Positions 17,438 through 28,225 are shown, numbered from the stretch's first letter. The stretch is DNA of 64,000 nucleotides from Chitinophagaceae bacterium (GCA_016715365.1 JADKAM010000001.1:124001-188000), one strand, 5' to 3'. Notes: a model not told the origin generated them from the letters alone. Made by a program: numbers and translations.

Positions 17438-18673
17438 ATGGTAACCATATCACCCTTTAAAGCACTAAGGCCCGCAGCAGAGCTGGCAAAGCAGGTAGCA
17501 TCAAGGCCCTATGATGTATTGAACAGTAAGGAAGCAAAGGTAGAAGCACAGGGTAATAATGTAAGTTTTTTACACATTACCAAAGGTGAAATTGACCTGC
17601 CCGAAAGCATGGACACACATGCACCCGAAGTGTATGAAAAAGCAAAAGAAAACCTGGATGCTTTTATAAGCCGCAATATTTTATTCAGGGAAAGCAAAGC
17701 CTGTTATTATATATATGAGCTGCAGATGAACGGCAAAAGCCAAACCGGTTTGGTTTGTGGCAGCTCGGTTGATGATTATGAAAACAACCTGATAAAAAAA
17801 CATGAATTCACCCGGCCCGAAAAAGAACTGGATAGAATTAATCACATAAAAACAACCGGCGCACAAACTGGTAATGTTTTTTTAGCTTACCGTAATGTGG
17901 CTGAGATTGATGAGCTGATCAATAAATGGAAAGAAAAAAGCCCGGTGTATAATTTTACTGCTGATGATGACATTCAACATACCGTTTGGATTGTGAATGA
18001 CGACGATACTATTGAAAAGATCTCCACCATCTTTAAAGAAAAAGTACCCTGCACTTATATTGCCGATGGACACCACCGTGCAGCTTCTGCTGCCAAAGTA
18101 AGGGCTGCACTTGGTGCTGATACACCTGAAGGAGCCAATATCTTTTTGACTACCTTATTTCCATCAGATCAGTTGTACATTATGGATTACAACCGGGTGG
18201 TTACAGATTTAAACGGTTTGAGCAATGCTGATTTTTTATCGGCCATTAAAAATAATTTTTCTGTAGAAAAGGCAGAGAAAGCTTTTTCGCCTGCAAAACT
18301 GCATGATATAGGTATGTACCTGGATAAGCAATGGTACCGTTTAACGGCTAATGAAAACAGCTATGCTGAAGACCCGATTGGTGTATTGGACATATCCATC
18401 CTGCAAAATAATTTATTAGACCCCGTGTTGAATATCAAAGACCAGCGTACAGATAAACGCATTGATTTTATTGGAGGCATACGTGGTTTACACGAGCTGG
18501 AAAAAAGAGTGAACAGCGGCGAAATGGCTGTGGCATTCAGTTTACACCCGGTAACTATTCAGCAGTTATTTGATATTGCCGACTCCGGAAATGTAATGCC
18601 ACCCAAAAGTACCTGGTTTGAGCCCAAACTACGGGATGGATTGCTTACTCATTTAATAGCAGCAGCTGAATAA
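17438..18673 (+). CDS. DUF1015 family protein
   Basis: A 411-residue protein with the DUF1015 start (PFKALRPAAELAKQVASRPYD) and the conserved core ADGHHRAASA. The family has no firm function. In many bacteria it lies beside serine-biosynthesis genes, as here (30 bases after serC), so a link to that pathway is likely but unproven. Confidence 0.88.
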   Translation: MVTISPFKALRPAAELAKQVASRPYDVLNSKEAKVEAQGNNVSFLHITKGEIDLPESMDTHAPEVYEKAKENLDAFISRNILFRESKACYYIYELQMNGKSQTGLVCGSSVDDYENNLIKKHEFTRPEKELDRINHIKTTGAQTGNVFLAYRNVAEIDELINKWKEKSPVYNFTADDDIQHTVWIVNDDDTIEKISTIFKEKVPCTYIADGHHRAASAAKVRAALGADTPEGANIFLTTLFPSDQLYIMDYNRVVTDLNGLSNADFLSAIKNNFSVEKAEKAFSPAKLHDIGMYLDKQWYRLTANENSYAEDPIGVLDISILQNNLLDPVLNIKDQRTDKRIDFIGGIRGLHELEKRVNSGEMAVAFSLHPVTIQQLFDIADSGNVMPPKSTWFEPKLRDGLLTHLIAAAE

Positions 18674-18795
18674 GATCTGTTCAGGTGTCAGGCCACTACA
18701 AACAGATTTTAACCTCAATACGCATAAATAACAAAAGCAGCTAAGTATTCATTAGCCTGTTTAGTGGCCATACACCGCTCATAAAGCTGAATAAG

Positions 18796-18816
18796 GGCTG
18801 TTAATGTTTAACAGCC
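18796..18816 (+). terminator. Stem-loop between DUF1015 and TPR genes
   Basis: GGCTGTTAA pairs perfectly with TTAACAGCC across a 3-base loop, followed by GGAACCTTATTT. The U tract is weak, so it may be a terminator or part of the leader of the TPR gene. The rest of the 179-base gap shows nothing I recognise. Confidence 0.45.
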
Positions 18817-18852
18817 GGAACCTTATTTAATATTTCATTGTAACTTCATTTG

Positions 18853-19854
18853 ATGAAAAAACTTTTTTTGATACTGATTGCAGTTTGCAGTCAAACCATT
18901 TTGTTTGCCCAGGATGCCAAACAATTACATGATAATGCAAGAGACTTTATGCATAAGGGAGATTATGCCAATGCCATATTGATACTAAACAGGGCACTCG
19001 GCAAACAACCGGGCAACATTGAAATTGTTAAAGACCTGGGGCTGAATTATTATTACATGAAAGATTACAATAAATGTATTGAAACTTTAACACGCCTGTT
19101 CGACAGGGATGATGTGGATGACCAGATATTTCAAATAGCCGGCGATGCATATTGGGCTTTGGAAGATGCTAAAGGCGCCGAAGACACCTACAGAAAAGGC
19201 ATTAAAAAATTACCCAACAGTGGCCCTTTGTATAATGAACTGGGTAAAGTTTTGTGGACCAAAAGTGATTTTACTGCTATTAAACAATGGGAAAAAGGAA
19301 TAGAAAACGACCCCGGTTTTGCAGGCAATTATTACAATGCCAGCAAGTACTATTATTTTACACTGGATAAAGTATGGAGTTTACTGTATGGCGAAATATT
19401 TATAAACATCGACCCAAAAAGTGCCTTTGCTCCTGAAATAAAAAATATTTTATTTGAGGGCTACAAAAAATTGTTTGCAGATGCCAACATCGAAAAAAGC
19501 AATAAAGACAAAAGCCCTTTTACTATTGCCTATTTAAAAATAATGAACAAGCAAAGCCCGCTGCTTACAACAGGTATAAATACCGAATCTGTTTCAATAC
19601 TCAGAACCAGGTTTATTTTAGAATGGGATGCAGATTATGCCACAAAATTCCCTTATAAATTATTCCAGTTGCACAAACAATACATTCAGGAAGGCTTGTT
19701 TGAAGCTTACAACCAATGGGTTTTTGCCACTGAGCAAAACATGCCGGCCTATCAAAAATGGATTGCTGCCCATCCCAAAGAATATGCAGCACTTAACAGG
19801 TTTTTGCAGGACAGGATTTTTAAAGTACCGGCGGGCCAATACTACCATAAATAA
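18853..19854 (+). CDS. Tetratricopeptide repeat protein, exported
   Basis: A 333-residue protein with a signal peptide ending near LFAQDA. Several TPR units follow (for example GDYANAILILNRALGKQPGN and KDYNKCIETLTRLF), giving a helical protein-binding scaffold in the first half. The second half has no recognised motif. I use ATG 18853 rather than the TTG codon before it. Partner unknown. Confidence 0.8.
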   Translation: MKKLFLILIAVCSQTILFAQDAKQLHDNARDFMHKGDYANAILILNRALGKQPGNIEIVKDLGLNYYYMKDYNKCIETLTRLFDRDDVDDQIFQIAGDAYWALEDAKGAEDTYRKGIKKLPNSGPLYNELGKVLWTKSDFTAIKQWEKGIENDPGFAGNYYNASKYYYFTLDKVWSLLYGEIFINIDPKSAFAPEIKNILFEGYKKLFADANIEKSNKDKSPFTIAYLKIMNKQSPLLTTGINTESVSILRTRFILEWDADYATKFPYKLFQLHKQYIQEGLFEAYNQWVFATEQNMPAYQKWIAAHPKEYAALNRFLQDRIFKVPAGQYYHK

Positions 19855-19931
19855 ATACTTGTTGCCGACATTTTTGTGGCCAATGCTTAATTGACTATTT
19901 TTAATTAACTTGTTGTAAAAACTATCCTATT

Positions 19932-20210
19932 ATGGAAGAGCAACGCGATGAAAAATTATGGCAAATCGCCAAACGCCGGGCCGATTTCCAGGACAGTCTT
20001 ATTGGCTTTGCAGTTATCTCGGTAATATGCTGGGCAGTTTGGTATTTTACCAGCGGCCGGCACACTGGTTTTAATGGCACCTCATGGCCCTTGTGGGTAA
20101 TGCTGGGTTTAGGCATTGGCCTGGTCTTTAAATTTATAAAAGCCTATAAAACCGACAAAGACACGCTTGCGGAGCGTGAATATGAAAAACTGAAGAATCT
20201 GAATAAATAG
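19932..20210 (+). CDS. 2TM domain protein
   Basis: A 92-residue protein: a charged N-terminus (EKLWQIAKRRADF), two hydrophobic segments (VISVICWAVWYF and WVMLGLGIGLVFKF) and a charged tail. This matches the small 2TM domain family common in Bacteroidota. Function unknown. It is 26 bases upstream of the acyl-CoA ligase. Confidence 0.75.
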   Translation: MEEQRDEKLWQIAKRRADFQDSLIGFAVISVICWAVWYFTSGRHTGFNGTSWPLWVMLGLGIGLVFKFIKAYKTDKDTLAEREYEKLKNLNK

Positions 20211-20236
20211 ATATCCCGTTAAACGAACGATTGCAT

Positions 20237-22024
20237 ATGAATGAACAATCCAGAATTTTTGATTACATCGATTTTCAGTTAAACAGTTTTCCCAAACCGG
20301 ATATGTTTAGCGGAAAAGAAAACGGTAAATGGAGAAACTTCAGTACAGCTGAAGTTAAAGAAACGATTGATAAACTGAGTGCAGGTCTGATGAAACTGGG
20401 GGTAAGCGGCTATGATATGGCCATTGAAAACCAGGATAAGATTGCCCTTATTTCAAAGAACCGGCCCGAATGGCTGATGCTGGATATGGCCTGCCAGCAA
20501 ATTGGTGCCGCCATTTGCCCCATCTACCCTACTACCAATGTAAATGAGCTGGAATTCATTTTTAACGACGCTACTATTAAACATGTTTTTGTAAGTGGGC
20601 AGGATATTTTAGATAAAGTGAATATCATCAAAGACAATGTACCCAGTTTAATGAATGTGTACAGTTTTGATGAATTACCGGATGTAATATTCTGGAAAAC
20701 ACTTATCGCAGATATTACTGCAGCCGATCTTGAAAAGATGGAGGCAATTAAAGCAACCATTAAAGCCGAACATTGTGCAACCATCATTTACACCTCGGGT
20801 ACCACAGGCACGCCAAAAGGTGTAATGCTAAGCCACCGCAATATTGTTACCAATGTAATAAACGCCAAAAAGAGTTTTCCTTTTACAGATGACCTGGATG
20901 GAAGGGCACTTAGTTTTTTACCCCTTAATCATATTTTTGAAAGAATGGTTTCGTTTATTTATATAAGCAGCGGTGCTTCTATTTATTATGCCGAAAGCCT
21001 GGATACCATTGCCGAAAATTTAAAAGAAGTAAAACCAACTTTATTTTCAACTGTACCCAGGCTGCTTGAAAAAACCTATGAAAAAATAATGGCCAAAGGG
21101 GCTGAGCTTACCGGTGTAAAGAAAAAATTATTTTACTGGGCCGTAGCACTGGCAAATGATTACGATAATATAAAATCAAAAGGCCTTTGGTATAATATGC
21201 AGCTGGCATTAGCCAATAAATTAATTTTCAGCAAATGGCGGGAGGCATTGGGGGGAAATATAAAACTGATAGTAACCGGTGGTGCGGCATGCCAGATAAG
21301 GTTGATCAGAATTTTTACAGCTGCAGGCATTCCGATTTACGAAGGATATGGGCCAACAGAAAACAGCCCGGTAATTAGTGTTAACTGCCGCAAAAAAGGT
21401 GGTACTAAATTTGGCACCGTAGGTTTGGTTATAGATGGCCAGGAAGTAAAACTGGAAGCTGATGGAGAAATTTGTGTAAAGGGGCCAAGTGTAATGATGG
21501 GGTACTATAAAAGGCCCGACCTTACCGCTGAAACCATTATTGATGGCTGGTTACATACCGGTGACATTGGTGTTTTTGAAGACGGTAAATATTTAAAAAT
21601 TACCGACCGGAAAAAAGAATTATTTAAAACCAGTGGTGGTAAATATGTGGCCCCGCAACCCATTGAAAATAAGATGAAGGAATCTCCTTTTGTTGAGCAG
21701 ATGATGGTAGTAGGTGCCGAACAAAAATTTGTTGGCGCATTAATTGTTCCTTCTGTTATCAATTTAAAAGAATGGATGCTGCATAAGGGAATACCTTTTA
21801 CTACCATTGAAGATGCGATTCACAATCCAAAGGTTTTAGATCTATATAAAGAACTGATTGATTCTTTCAATAAGTTTTTTAACCATGTGGAGCAGATCAA
21901 AAAATTTGAACTGTTGCCAAACGAATGGACCATTGACAGTGGCGAACTCACCCCAACCCTGAAACTGAAGCGTAAGGTTATCATGGAAAAATATAAAACT
22001 GCTTTTGACAGAATTTACAGCTGA
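20237..22024 (+). CDS. Long-chain fatty acid--CoA ligase (AMP-forming)
   Basis: A 595-residue adenylate-forming enzyme that activates fatty acids with ATP and CoA. The P-loop is TSGTTGTPKGV. Other motifs are YGPTENSPV, GWLHTGDIG and DRKKELFKTSGGKYVAP. The DRKKELFK type is that of long-chain (FadD15-like) ligases. ATG 20237 is chosen over the TTG two codons upstream. Confidence 0.92.
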   Translation: MNEQSRIFDYIDFQLNSFPKPDMFSGKENGKWRNFSTAEVKETIDKLSAGLMKLGVSGYDMAIENQDKIALISKNRPEWLMLDMACQQIGAAICPIYPTTNVNELEFIFNDATIKHVFVSGQDILDKVNIIKDNVPSLMNVYSFDELPDVIFWKTLIADITAADLEKMEAIKATIKAEHCATIIYTSGTTGTPKGVMLSHRNIVTNVINAKKSFPFTDDLDGRALSFLPLNHIFERMVSFIYISSGASIYYAESLDTIAENLKEVKPTLFSTVPRLLEKTYEKIMAKGAELTGVKKKLFYWAVALANDYDNIKSKGLWYNMQLALANKLIFSKWREALGGNIKLIVTGGAACQIRLIRIFTAAGIPIYEGYGPTENSPVISVNCRKKGGTKFGTVGLVIDGQEVKLEADGEICVKGPSVMMGYYKRPDLTAETIIDGWLHTGDIGVFEDGKYLKITDRKKELFKTSGGKYVAPQPIENKMKESPFVEQMMVVGAEQKFVGALIVPSVINLKEWMLHKGIPFTTIEDAIHNPKVLDLYKELIDSFNKFFNHVEQIKKFELLPNEWTIDSGELTPTLKLKRKVIMEKYKTAFDRIYS

Positions 22025-22148
22025 TTTAACCTCACTATAATTTAAATCAACTTGTTATACCGGTAAGATCAGCATTGGATTTTAAATTCATCTTAGTCAT
22101 TATCCTATGATCACCGGTAATTAAAATTCACAGCATGCTTTATAATTT

Positions 22149-25100
22149 TCATAATTTAACTTTCACTATTTGCAATGGAACAGATATAGTTGTTACAAAG
22201 CCCTCGCCAGGTTTACTTACAAACTCATAGGTGCCGTCAAAAAGCAGGCAACGTTCTTTTATACCCAGCAAACCCAGGTTTTTTTTATTTTTTATCGTTT
22301 CGGTATCTACTCCATTTCCATTATCTTCTACACTAAAATATAGCCTGTTTTCATCCTTACTTATTGAAGCTCTTACCAGGCTTGCATTGGCATGCCGGGC
22401 TATATTGGTAAGCAGTTCCTGGTATATTCTGAAAATACCCGTAGCAACCTGGGGAGATACCGTAAAATCTCCCACAGTATTTTCGAATACAACTTTTGTA
22501 CCTGATCGTTTTTCAAACTCTTCTCCATGCCATTCCAAAGCCGGCAGTAAACCAAGGTCATCAAGAATGCTTGGCCGCAGATCTGTACATATTTTTCTTA
22601 CTGAACCAATAGTAGCATTAATTAGATCAATACTCTCTTTCATTTTACTATCTATTTCATCATCACTACTGTTAATTTTCCGCATAAGCCAAAGCAGGTC
22701 AAGTTTCAGTCCTGTAAGCTGCTGGCCCAGTTCATCATGTATTTCCCGTGCAATGGTGGTGCGTTCATCTTCCCTTATCGTTTGCAGGTTGGATGCCAGC
22801 TGGCGGATATCTTCATACGATTTTTGCAACAGCTCATCAGCCTGTTTTCGTGCAGAGATATCTCTTGCAACAACAGAAACACCATTTACCGTATCTGATT
22901 CATCATATACTGGTGTAAAACGTATCATTACCCAGGATGGAAGGCCTGGATTGGTAAGGTGCATTTCGTACTCAATATTTTCACCTGCAAAGGCTTTTTC
23001 AAAATTCTCTTTTATCGGTTCTTCTCCCTCCTCTGGTATAATATCAAGAAGATTATAGCCCTGCTTCACCGGTTTTCCCCATGCTATTTCCAGGTTCCGT
23101 TCTGCAACTTTATTGATTAAGATCACATTATAATTCACATCAACCACATAAAAATTATCTACCGTGCTTGATAAGACCTGTTGCAGTTTTTTTTCATTCT
23201 CAATTAATTTTTCTGCTGCTTTTTTACGCTCGGATATATTTCTCACAAATAACTGGTAATGGCCATCTAAAAGTTTTTGAGCACTTATTTCCACATTTAT
23301 GATGGTTCCGTCCTTACATATTAACCTACGTTCATTGGTAACAGATTCTCCTTTATGCATCTTTGTAATCCTGAGCGGATTATTGATAAGGTCTTCGGGA
23401 GGCACTACATCTTCAAATTTTAATTTTTGCAGTTCAGTTTTTGTATAGCCGCTCATAAGGCAACCGGCACTGTTTACATCCATTAAATAAGTTTCCCCGT
23501 TGGCAATAAAAATGCCATCAGCAGCCTGTTCTATTATGGTGCGGTACTTTGCTTCACTTTCTGATAATGCTTTCTGATCCCGTTCTCTTTCGGTAATATC
23601 CTGCATGGCACCCAATATCCTGATGGGGTTAGCGGCATCGTCGTACTTGATATAAGCACGGTCAAAAAAAGTTTTATACCCCTCGTCCGTTTTAAAAAGA
23701 AAAATTTCCGACAATGAACTTTCCGAATTATCCATAGCCTGCTTCATCTTCGTTAAAATTGCTGCTCTTTCATCAGGATGAATGTGCTCTAAAAACATTT
23801 CAAAATTAATTTTCTGATCAGCTGCAAGCCCGTAGAGGTTATATAATTTTTTATTGCCCCAGGTTTCATTCTTTATAAAATCATGATCCCAGATGGCATC
23901 ATTGGTTGCTTCGGCTATCAATTCAAACCGCTCTTTTGATGTTCTGATCTCTTCTTCTACTTTTTTTCTATCGGAAATATTGTTACTGGTAATAATAAAA
24001 CCATTTGCAATACCTGCTTTATTTTTTAAGAGGTTGATCCCGCTTAACAGATGTATCTTTTCTCCGGATTTTGGATGTATAAAATTAAATTCGCCTTTCC
24101 ATTCTCCTTCGGTAAATACCTGCTTAAATACGGCTTCATTATTTGTGTCGGGATATTCAAAACTAATCAGTTCGGGTACTCTTTTTCCAATTACTTCACC
24201 GGCAGTAAATCCAAACAAATCTTCGCTTGCCTTGTTCCAGCTTACAATACAGCGGTTCATATCCAGCGATACAATGGCATCTGAAACACTTTCCAGCAGC
24301 CTTGCCTGGTACAACAGCGTATTTTCATGTTTCTTTCTTTCGGTAATATCCCTGATAAAACCGATCAATGTATGAGAAGTGGCCATCTTGGAATTTATCT
24401 CTACGTCTATAACCGTTCCATCTTTTTTTAAAAGCTTTCTTTCATACAAAAGGCTTTTACCCTGCATCAATTCATTTATCCTTAATGGCTTTGCATCAAT
24501 ATCCTGCTCAGGCAAATATCTGTTAAGGTGTGAACCGATCATTTCCTGTTCCTCATATCCTATCATCTGTTTAATACTGTTATTCACTTCAATGATAACA
24601 CCTTCCAGATCTGTAATTACAATACCATCCGAAGCCTGTTCTATCAGTGTACGGTATTTTTCTTCCTTATTTTTCAAATCAAGCGTTATCTGCTTAATTT
24701 CTGTTACGTCTTTAAAAAAAACAGTTAAGCCGTCTTTTGATGGATAGATATGATTCTCGATCCATTTATTTAAATGCGGGTCAAATTCTTCCTCGTACTG
24801 GTATTCCTGCAATTGCATAGCTCTGTGGTAAGCACGATAAAAAGGTTGGTGAACAGCTTCCGGAAATTCTGCCCATATATTTTCCCCTATCAGCATTTCC
24901 GGTTTTTTAGATAATATTTCGCCGGCCTTTTCATTTACATAAGTGTATGTCCAGTTTACATCAAGGGCAATAAAAGCATCTGAAACCCTTTCAACAACTG
25001 AGCGGTATTTTTTTTCACTGCTTTTTAAAGCGCTGGTACGTTCTTTAACAAGCCTGTCCAGTTTTTCTGGCCTTCGTAAAATAGTGGTCACAAATATGCC

Positions 25101-25955
25101 CCCGAAAACAGAAAATAAAAAACCAATTAAAGCAAATATAAAAATCTGTAACTGCCCTTTATTCTCTTTTACAGGCTGCACAGAAAGTTTCCAGTCGCCC
25201 ATAGGCAGTTCTACATAAATTGGATAATCTCTTAACTTTTTTGTTTCATGCGGAATAAAAAATTCATTAACGCCGCTAACGGGATTAATTTTTGAAAGTT
25301 GAAAATAATACCCGTTTTTACCTGTTGAGTCTATATCTACCGCCTTTAACAAAGTGGCCATTTTAATAACCACAGCCGAAAACCCCCAGAACCTGCCGTT
25401 TCTGAAAACAGGCAGCCTGCCCACAATTCCGAAGCCCCCCTGTTTTAAATTATAGGGCCCCAAAAAATACAATTCATTTTTTTTAATAGCCCTGAAAGCC
25501 TCTTTGCTCCTGGTTGAATCTTTCAAAATATTATAGCCAATAACATTTTCATTTCCCTGCAAAGGATAAACATGCTGTATGATGCCACCCGGCACCAGTT
25601 CCAATGCATCTATTCCTTTATTGGTACTTAATATCTGTGCTGCTACCGAGTCAAAGTGTTTTACTGTTCCGTTTTGATCAATAAAAAAGGAGAGTACCCT
25701 GGTTGCTGATAAACTGTTGGCGAGTGCCTCCTGAAGTCTTTCTTTGGCATTTTCAGCTACCCCATACCCTTCTTTCTTTTGCTCCTGCTTAAAAATGCGG
25801 TACTGCTGATATATAAGTGATGCGGATAAAGACGCTAAAATAATAAAAGCCAAAATCCCAAACAGCACATTCCTGTTAAATACAAATGCTGATTTATATT
25901 CCCGTGCAGGCAAATTAAATTTACCTTCTTTATTAAGTGAATTTTTATTCAACAT
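22149..25955 (-). CDS. CHASE/multi-PAS sensor histidine kinase
   Basis: A 1268-residue membrane sensor. TM1 (about 29-52) and TM2 (about 270-297) bracket a periplasmic CHASE-like domain (IDALELVPGGIIQHVYP). About six PAS domains follow (roughly 310-430, 432-546, 547-670, 672-797, 798-915, 916-1040), several ending with DITERKK-type linkers. The kinase is NarL-type: HisKA_3 with AREIHDELGQQLTGLKLDLL, then an ATPase domain (VEDNGNGVD). No response regulator is next to it, so the partner lies elsewhere. The 207 bases before the gene, towards the Crp gene, hold no clear signal. Confidence 0.88.
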   Translation of the reverse strand: MLNKNSLNKEGKFNLPAREYKSAFVFNRNVLFGILAFIILASLSASLIYQQYRIFKQEQKKEGYGVAENAKERLQEALANSLSATRVLSFFIDQNGTVKHFDSVAAQILSTNKGIDALELVPGGIIQHVYPLQGNENVIGYNILKDSTRSKEAFRAIKKNELYFLGPYNLKQGGFGIVGRLPVFRNGRFWGFSAVVIKMATLLKAVDIDSTGKNGYYFQLSKINPVSGVNEFFIPHETKKLRDYPIYVELPMGDWKLSVQPVKENKGQLQIFIFALIGFLFSVFGGIFVTTILRRPEKLDRLVKERTSALKSSEKKYRSVVERVSDAFIALDVNWTYTYVNEKAGEILSKKPEMLIGENIWAEFPEAVHQPFYRAYHRAMQLQEYQYEEEFDPHLNKWIENHIYPSKDGLTVFFKDVTEIKQITLDLKNKEEKYRTLIEQASDGIVITDLEGVIIEVNNSIKQMIGYEEQEMIGSHLNRYLPEQDIDAKPLRINELMQGKSLLYERKLLKKDGTVIDVEINSKMATSHTLIGFIRDITERKKHENTLLYQARLLESVSDAIVSLDMNRCIVSWNKASEDLFGFTAGEVIGKRVPELISFEYPDTNNEAVFKQVFTEGEWKGEFNFIHPKSGEKIHLLSGINLLKNKAGIANGFIITSNNISDRKKVEEEIRTSKERFELIAEATNDAIWDHDFIKNETWGNKKLYNLYGLAADQKINFEMFLEHIHPDERAAILTKMKQAMDNSESSLSEIFLFKTDEGYKTFFDRAYIKYDDAANPIRILGAMQDITERERDQKALSESEAKYRTIIEQAADGIFIANGETYLMDVNSAGCLMSGYTKTELQKLKFEDVVPPEDLINNPLRITKMHKGESVTNERRLICKDGTIINVEISAQKLLDGHYQLFVRNISERKKAAEKLIENEKKLQQVLSSTVDNFYVVDVNYNVILINKVAERNLEIAWGKPVKQGYNLLDIIPEEGEEPIKENFEKAFAGENIEYEMHLTNPGLPSWVMIRFTPVYDESDTVNGVSVVARDISARKQADELLQKSYEDIRQLASNLQTIREDERTTIAREIHDELGQQLTGLKLDLLWLMRKINSSDDEIDSKMKESIDLINATIGSVRKICTDLRPSILDDLGLLPALEWHGEEFEKRSGTKVVFENTVGDFTVSPQVATGIFRIYQELLTNIARHANASLVRASISKDENRLYFSVEDNGNGVDTETIKNKKNLGLLGIKERCLLFDGTYEFVSKPGEGFVTTISVPLQIVKVKL

Positions 25956-26162
25956 TTTTTAAAACAGGCTTGAAACACAATTAACATACTGTAAAGACCG
26001 TGATAACGCATTTACGTTACAAATAATTACTACAATATAACATTATTAAGAATTGTCTATATAAAATTAAATATCAGGCAGTAAAATTAAATGTAATGGA
26101 TCTATGCAATTGTAGCTTTTTTCCTACACCAAAACAGGGAGTCTTTTGTAAATTTTTAATAT

Positions 26163-26798
26163 CTATTGATCCAAAGCCGGCATTAGTTTTATTTCGTTGC
26201 GGTATAGAATTATTTTTTTACTGTTTTCAAGTTGTTTTAATAACCTGGATATGACAACCCTTGATGTTGCCAGCTCATCGGCAATTAAACTATGCGATGC
26301 CTTGATAACGCTGGAGCCGGTGATGCGTTGTTTATCTTTCAGGTATTCTATCAGCCTGTCATCCAGCTTATGAAAGGCAATGCTTTCAATTGATTTTAAT
26401 AATTCAATAAAGCGTTCATTAAAACTACGCATGATGTAGTTTTTCCAGCTGGGATATTTACAAAGCCATTCATCCAGTTTGATATGGGGTATGGCAATCA
26501 ATTCTACATCATCTTCCGCAATGGCTTTTACTTCACTCTTCTTCGCTTCAATACAACAACTGTATGCCATAGAGCAGCTTTCGCTGCTGGATAAATAATA
26601 CAATAAAATTTCACGGCCCTCTTCATCCAGGCGGTACACTTTTATCGTTCCGTTTAAAACAACAGGCATCATGCGGATGTATTTTCCATAATCCATGATC
26701 AGGTCTCCTTCTTTAAAATGCTGAATGATACCGAACTGTTGTATTTCCTGCAATAACTGCGGTTCAAAAATATGCTGAAGCTTATCTATGTTCATCAT
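26163..26798 (-). CDS. Crp/Fnr family regulator, last gene of the sulfur operon
   Basis: A 211-residue protein with an N-terminal cyclic-nucleotide-binding-fold domain and a C-terminal HTH (IADELATSRVVISRLLKQLE). There is no N-terminal cysteine cluster for an Fe-S centre, but an adjacent Cys pair occurs mid-domain (SYSCCIEAKK). It starts 5 bases after the porin stop, so it is probably co-transcribed with the sulfur genes. It is one of three candidates for the protein that binds the GTAAC-N4-GTTAC boxes of this region. Confidence 0.85.
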   Translation of the reverse strand: MMNIDKLQHIFEPQLLQEIQQFGIIQHFKEGDLIMDYGKYIRMMPVVLNGTIKVYRLDEEGREILLYYLSSSESCSMAYSCCIEAKKSEVKAIAEDDVELIAIPHIKLDEWLCKYPSWKNYIMRSFNERFIELLKSIESIAFHKLDDRLIEYLKDKQRITGSSVIKASHSLIADELATSRVVISRLLKQLENSKKIILYRNEIKLMPALDQ

Positions 26799-26803
26799 GC
26801 TTA

Positions 26804-28225
26804 TTAAAAATGAAAGTTTAAAACAAAATTGTATTGAAGCATATTTACTTTGTTAATCTCAAAACGCCTGTTGTTATACATTTCCCCGGCATTCATTTTC
26901 CAAACAACCAATAACTGGGCTTCAAATCCTTTTAATATTCCAGTAAATGAATAACGGATATCGGCATTTGCCTGCGTGTATGAAGGTAAGCCATACTTAT
27001 TTAACCGGTAGTTTTTTACATCGGGTAATTTATAATAGCCTGCAGCCAGAGATGTTTTTATGCCTGCTTTGGGTATATTGAAATTTACCCTTGCCATGAT
27101 AGCGTGCACATCTCCAAAACCTTCATTTCGTTCACGGGGTAAAAATGTGAAGAAAGGCTCCCGGCCCCATTCACGTGGCATTAAATAGCGGCCATGGCCT
27201 GTAATGCGGTTGTAGTTGATACTGGTTTCCCAGGTTTTATTTTTCCAGCCGGCTCTGGCACCAAAGCTGAAAGATCTTCCATTCTTTTCAAAATAGGTTT
27301 TAGCTGCATTTGTATTTCCGCCATGGTTGATGGCATCCTGCCTGATAAACTGAATGGCTGCAAAAAAGGAACTGCTATTTTTTTGAGGAAACAACAGATC
27401 GGCCTGCAGCATAGCGGTATTAAAAACATTATCCGTATATACATCCCATACCTGCAGATTAAGGTTTTTGCTTGCCTTAAAATTCAATCCGAGCAAGGCA
27501 ACTATTTTACTGCTAACATTATTATTGTACTGCGATTTTGTTCCATCCACATTTACGCCTGAAGGATAAACACCCACCGATTCTCCGATATGAAACCATT
27601 TGGTAGTGCCTCTTGGAGAAACAGCATACAGCAATCCTCCTGCTGCTTTTATTTTTTTTGTATCATTATATTCCACCCAGGCTCCCTCTACACCTGTTGG
27701 CCTCATTCTGCCATCCTGTAAATTAATGAACGGCGTATTCAGTAACTGCCTGCCAAAGCTGATGGAAATATTTTTGCGCTGGTATTTTAAATAAAACTCT
27801 TCCAGCCTGTCAATGTCTTTTTTGTTGTATGGATTTTCTACATCAAACAACGCTGTTTCGTACCGGTTTGACTGGCCTGTTGTACTATCTGGTTTTCCCA
27901 GATCGGATGAACCAATATTAAAAGTATAAAAGCCACTTACCGCAAACTGAAAGCCATGAAACCTCGCCGTTTCATAGCGTATACCGCCGCCAGCCGCATT
28001 GGCATAATAATCTGTAAGGCCTGCTTTATTATCAGTAGCCATAAAAAAATACCTGAAGTGCCCGTTAAAATGCCCCCTTTTAAATGCCGATAATAAAGAA
28101 GTTGTATCTACTGTTTGTACCTGTTTGCCTTTATACATATCAGGCTTTTCTGAAACCTCCTGGTGTTGTGCCGATACAATATTTCCCGCAAGCAACATCA
28201 TAGATGCTACCAGTAATTTTCTCAT
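26804..28225 (-). CDS. OprD-like outer-membrane porin
   Basis: A 473-residue protein with a signal peptide (cleavage near VSAQ) and beta-barrel composition ending in an aromatic residue (NFVLNFHF). The stretch YLKYQRKNISISFGRQLLNT and the overall layout resemble OprD-family channels for small anions or nutrients. Its place beside SoxB-like and TsdA-like enzymes suggests entry of a sulfur compound, which is inference. Confidence 0.7.
   Translation of the reverse strand: MRKLLVASMMLLAGNIVSAQHQEVSEKPDMYKGKQVQTVDTTSLLSAFKRGHFNGHFRYFFMATDNKAGLTDYYANAAGGGIRYETARFHGFQFAVSGFYTFNIGSSDLGKPDSTTGQSNRYETALFDVENPYNKKDIDRLEEFYLKYQRKNISISFGRQLLNTPFINLQDGRMRPTGVEGAWVEYNDTKKIKAAGGLLYAVSPRGTTKWFHIGESVGVYPSGVNVDGTKSQYNNNVSSKIVALLGLNFKASKNLNLQVWDVYTDNVFNTAMLQADLLFPQKNSSSFFAAIQFIRQDAINHGGNTNAAKTYFEKNGRSFSFGARAGWKNKTWETSINYNRITGHGRYLMPREWGREPFFTFLPRERNEGFGDVHAIMARVNFNIPKAGIKTSLAAGYYKLPDVKNYRLNKYGLPSYTQANADIRYSFTGILKGFEAQLLVVWKMNAGEMYNNRRFEINKVNMLQYNFVLNFHF

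Noticed and set aside
22060..22125. Terminator between the convergent acyl-CoA ligase and kinase genes
   Set aside because: Two ACCGGT segments could pair, but the stem is imperfect and no U tract follows on either strand.
26015..26030. GTTAC half site upstream of the sensor kinase
   Set aside because: Only one half site; no partner at 4-base spacing and no -7 element at 22 bases.
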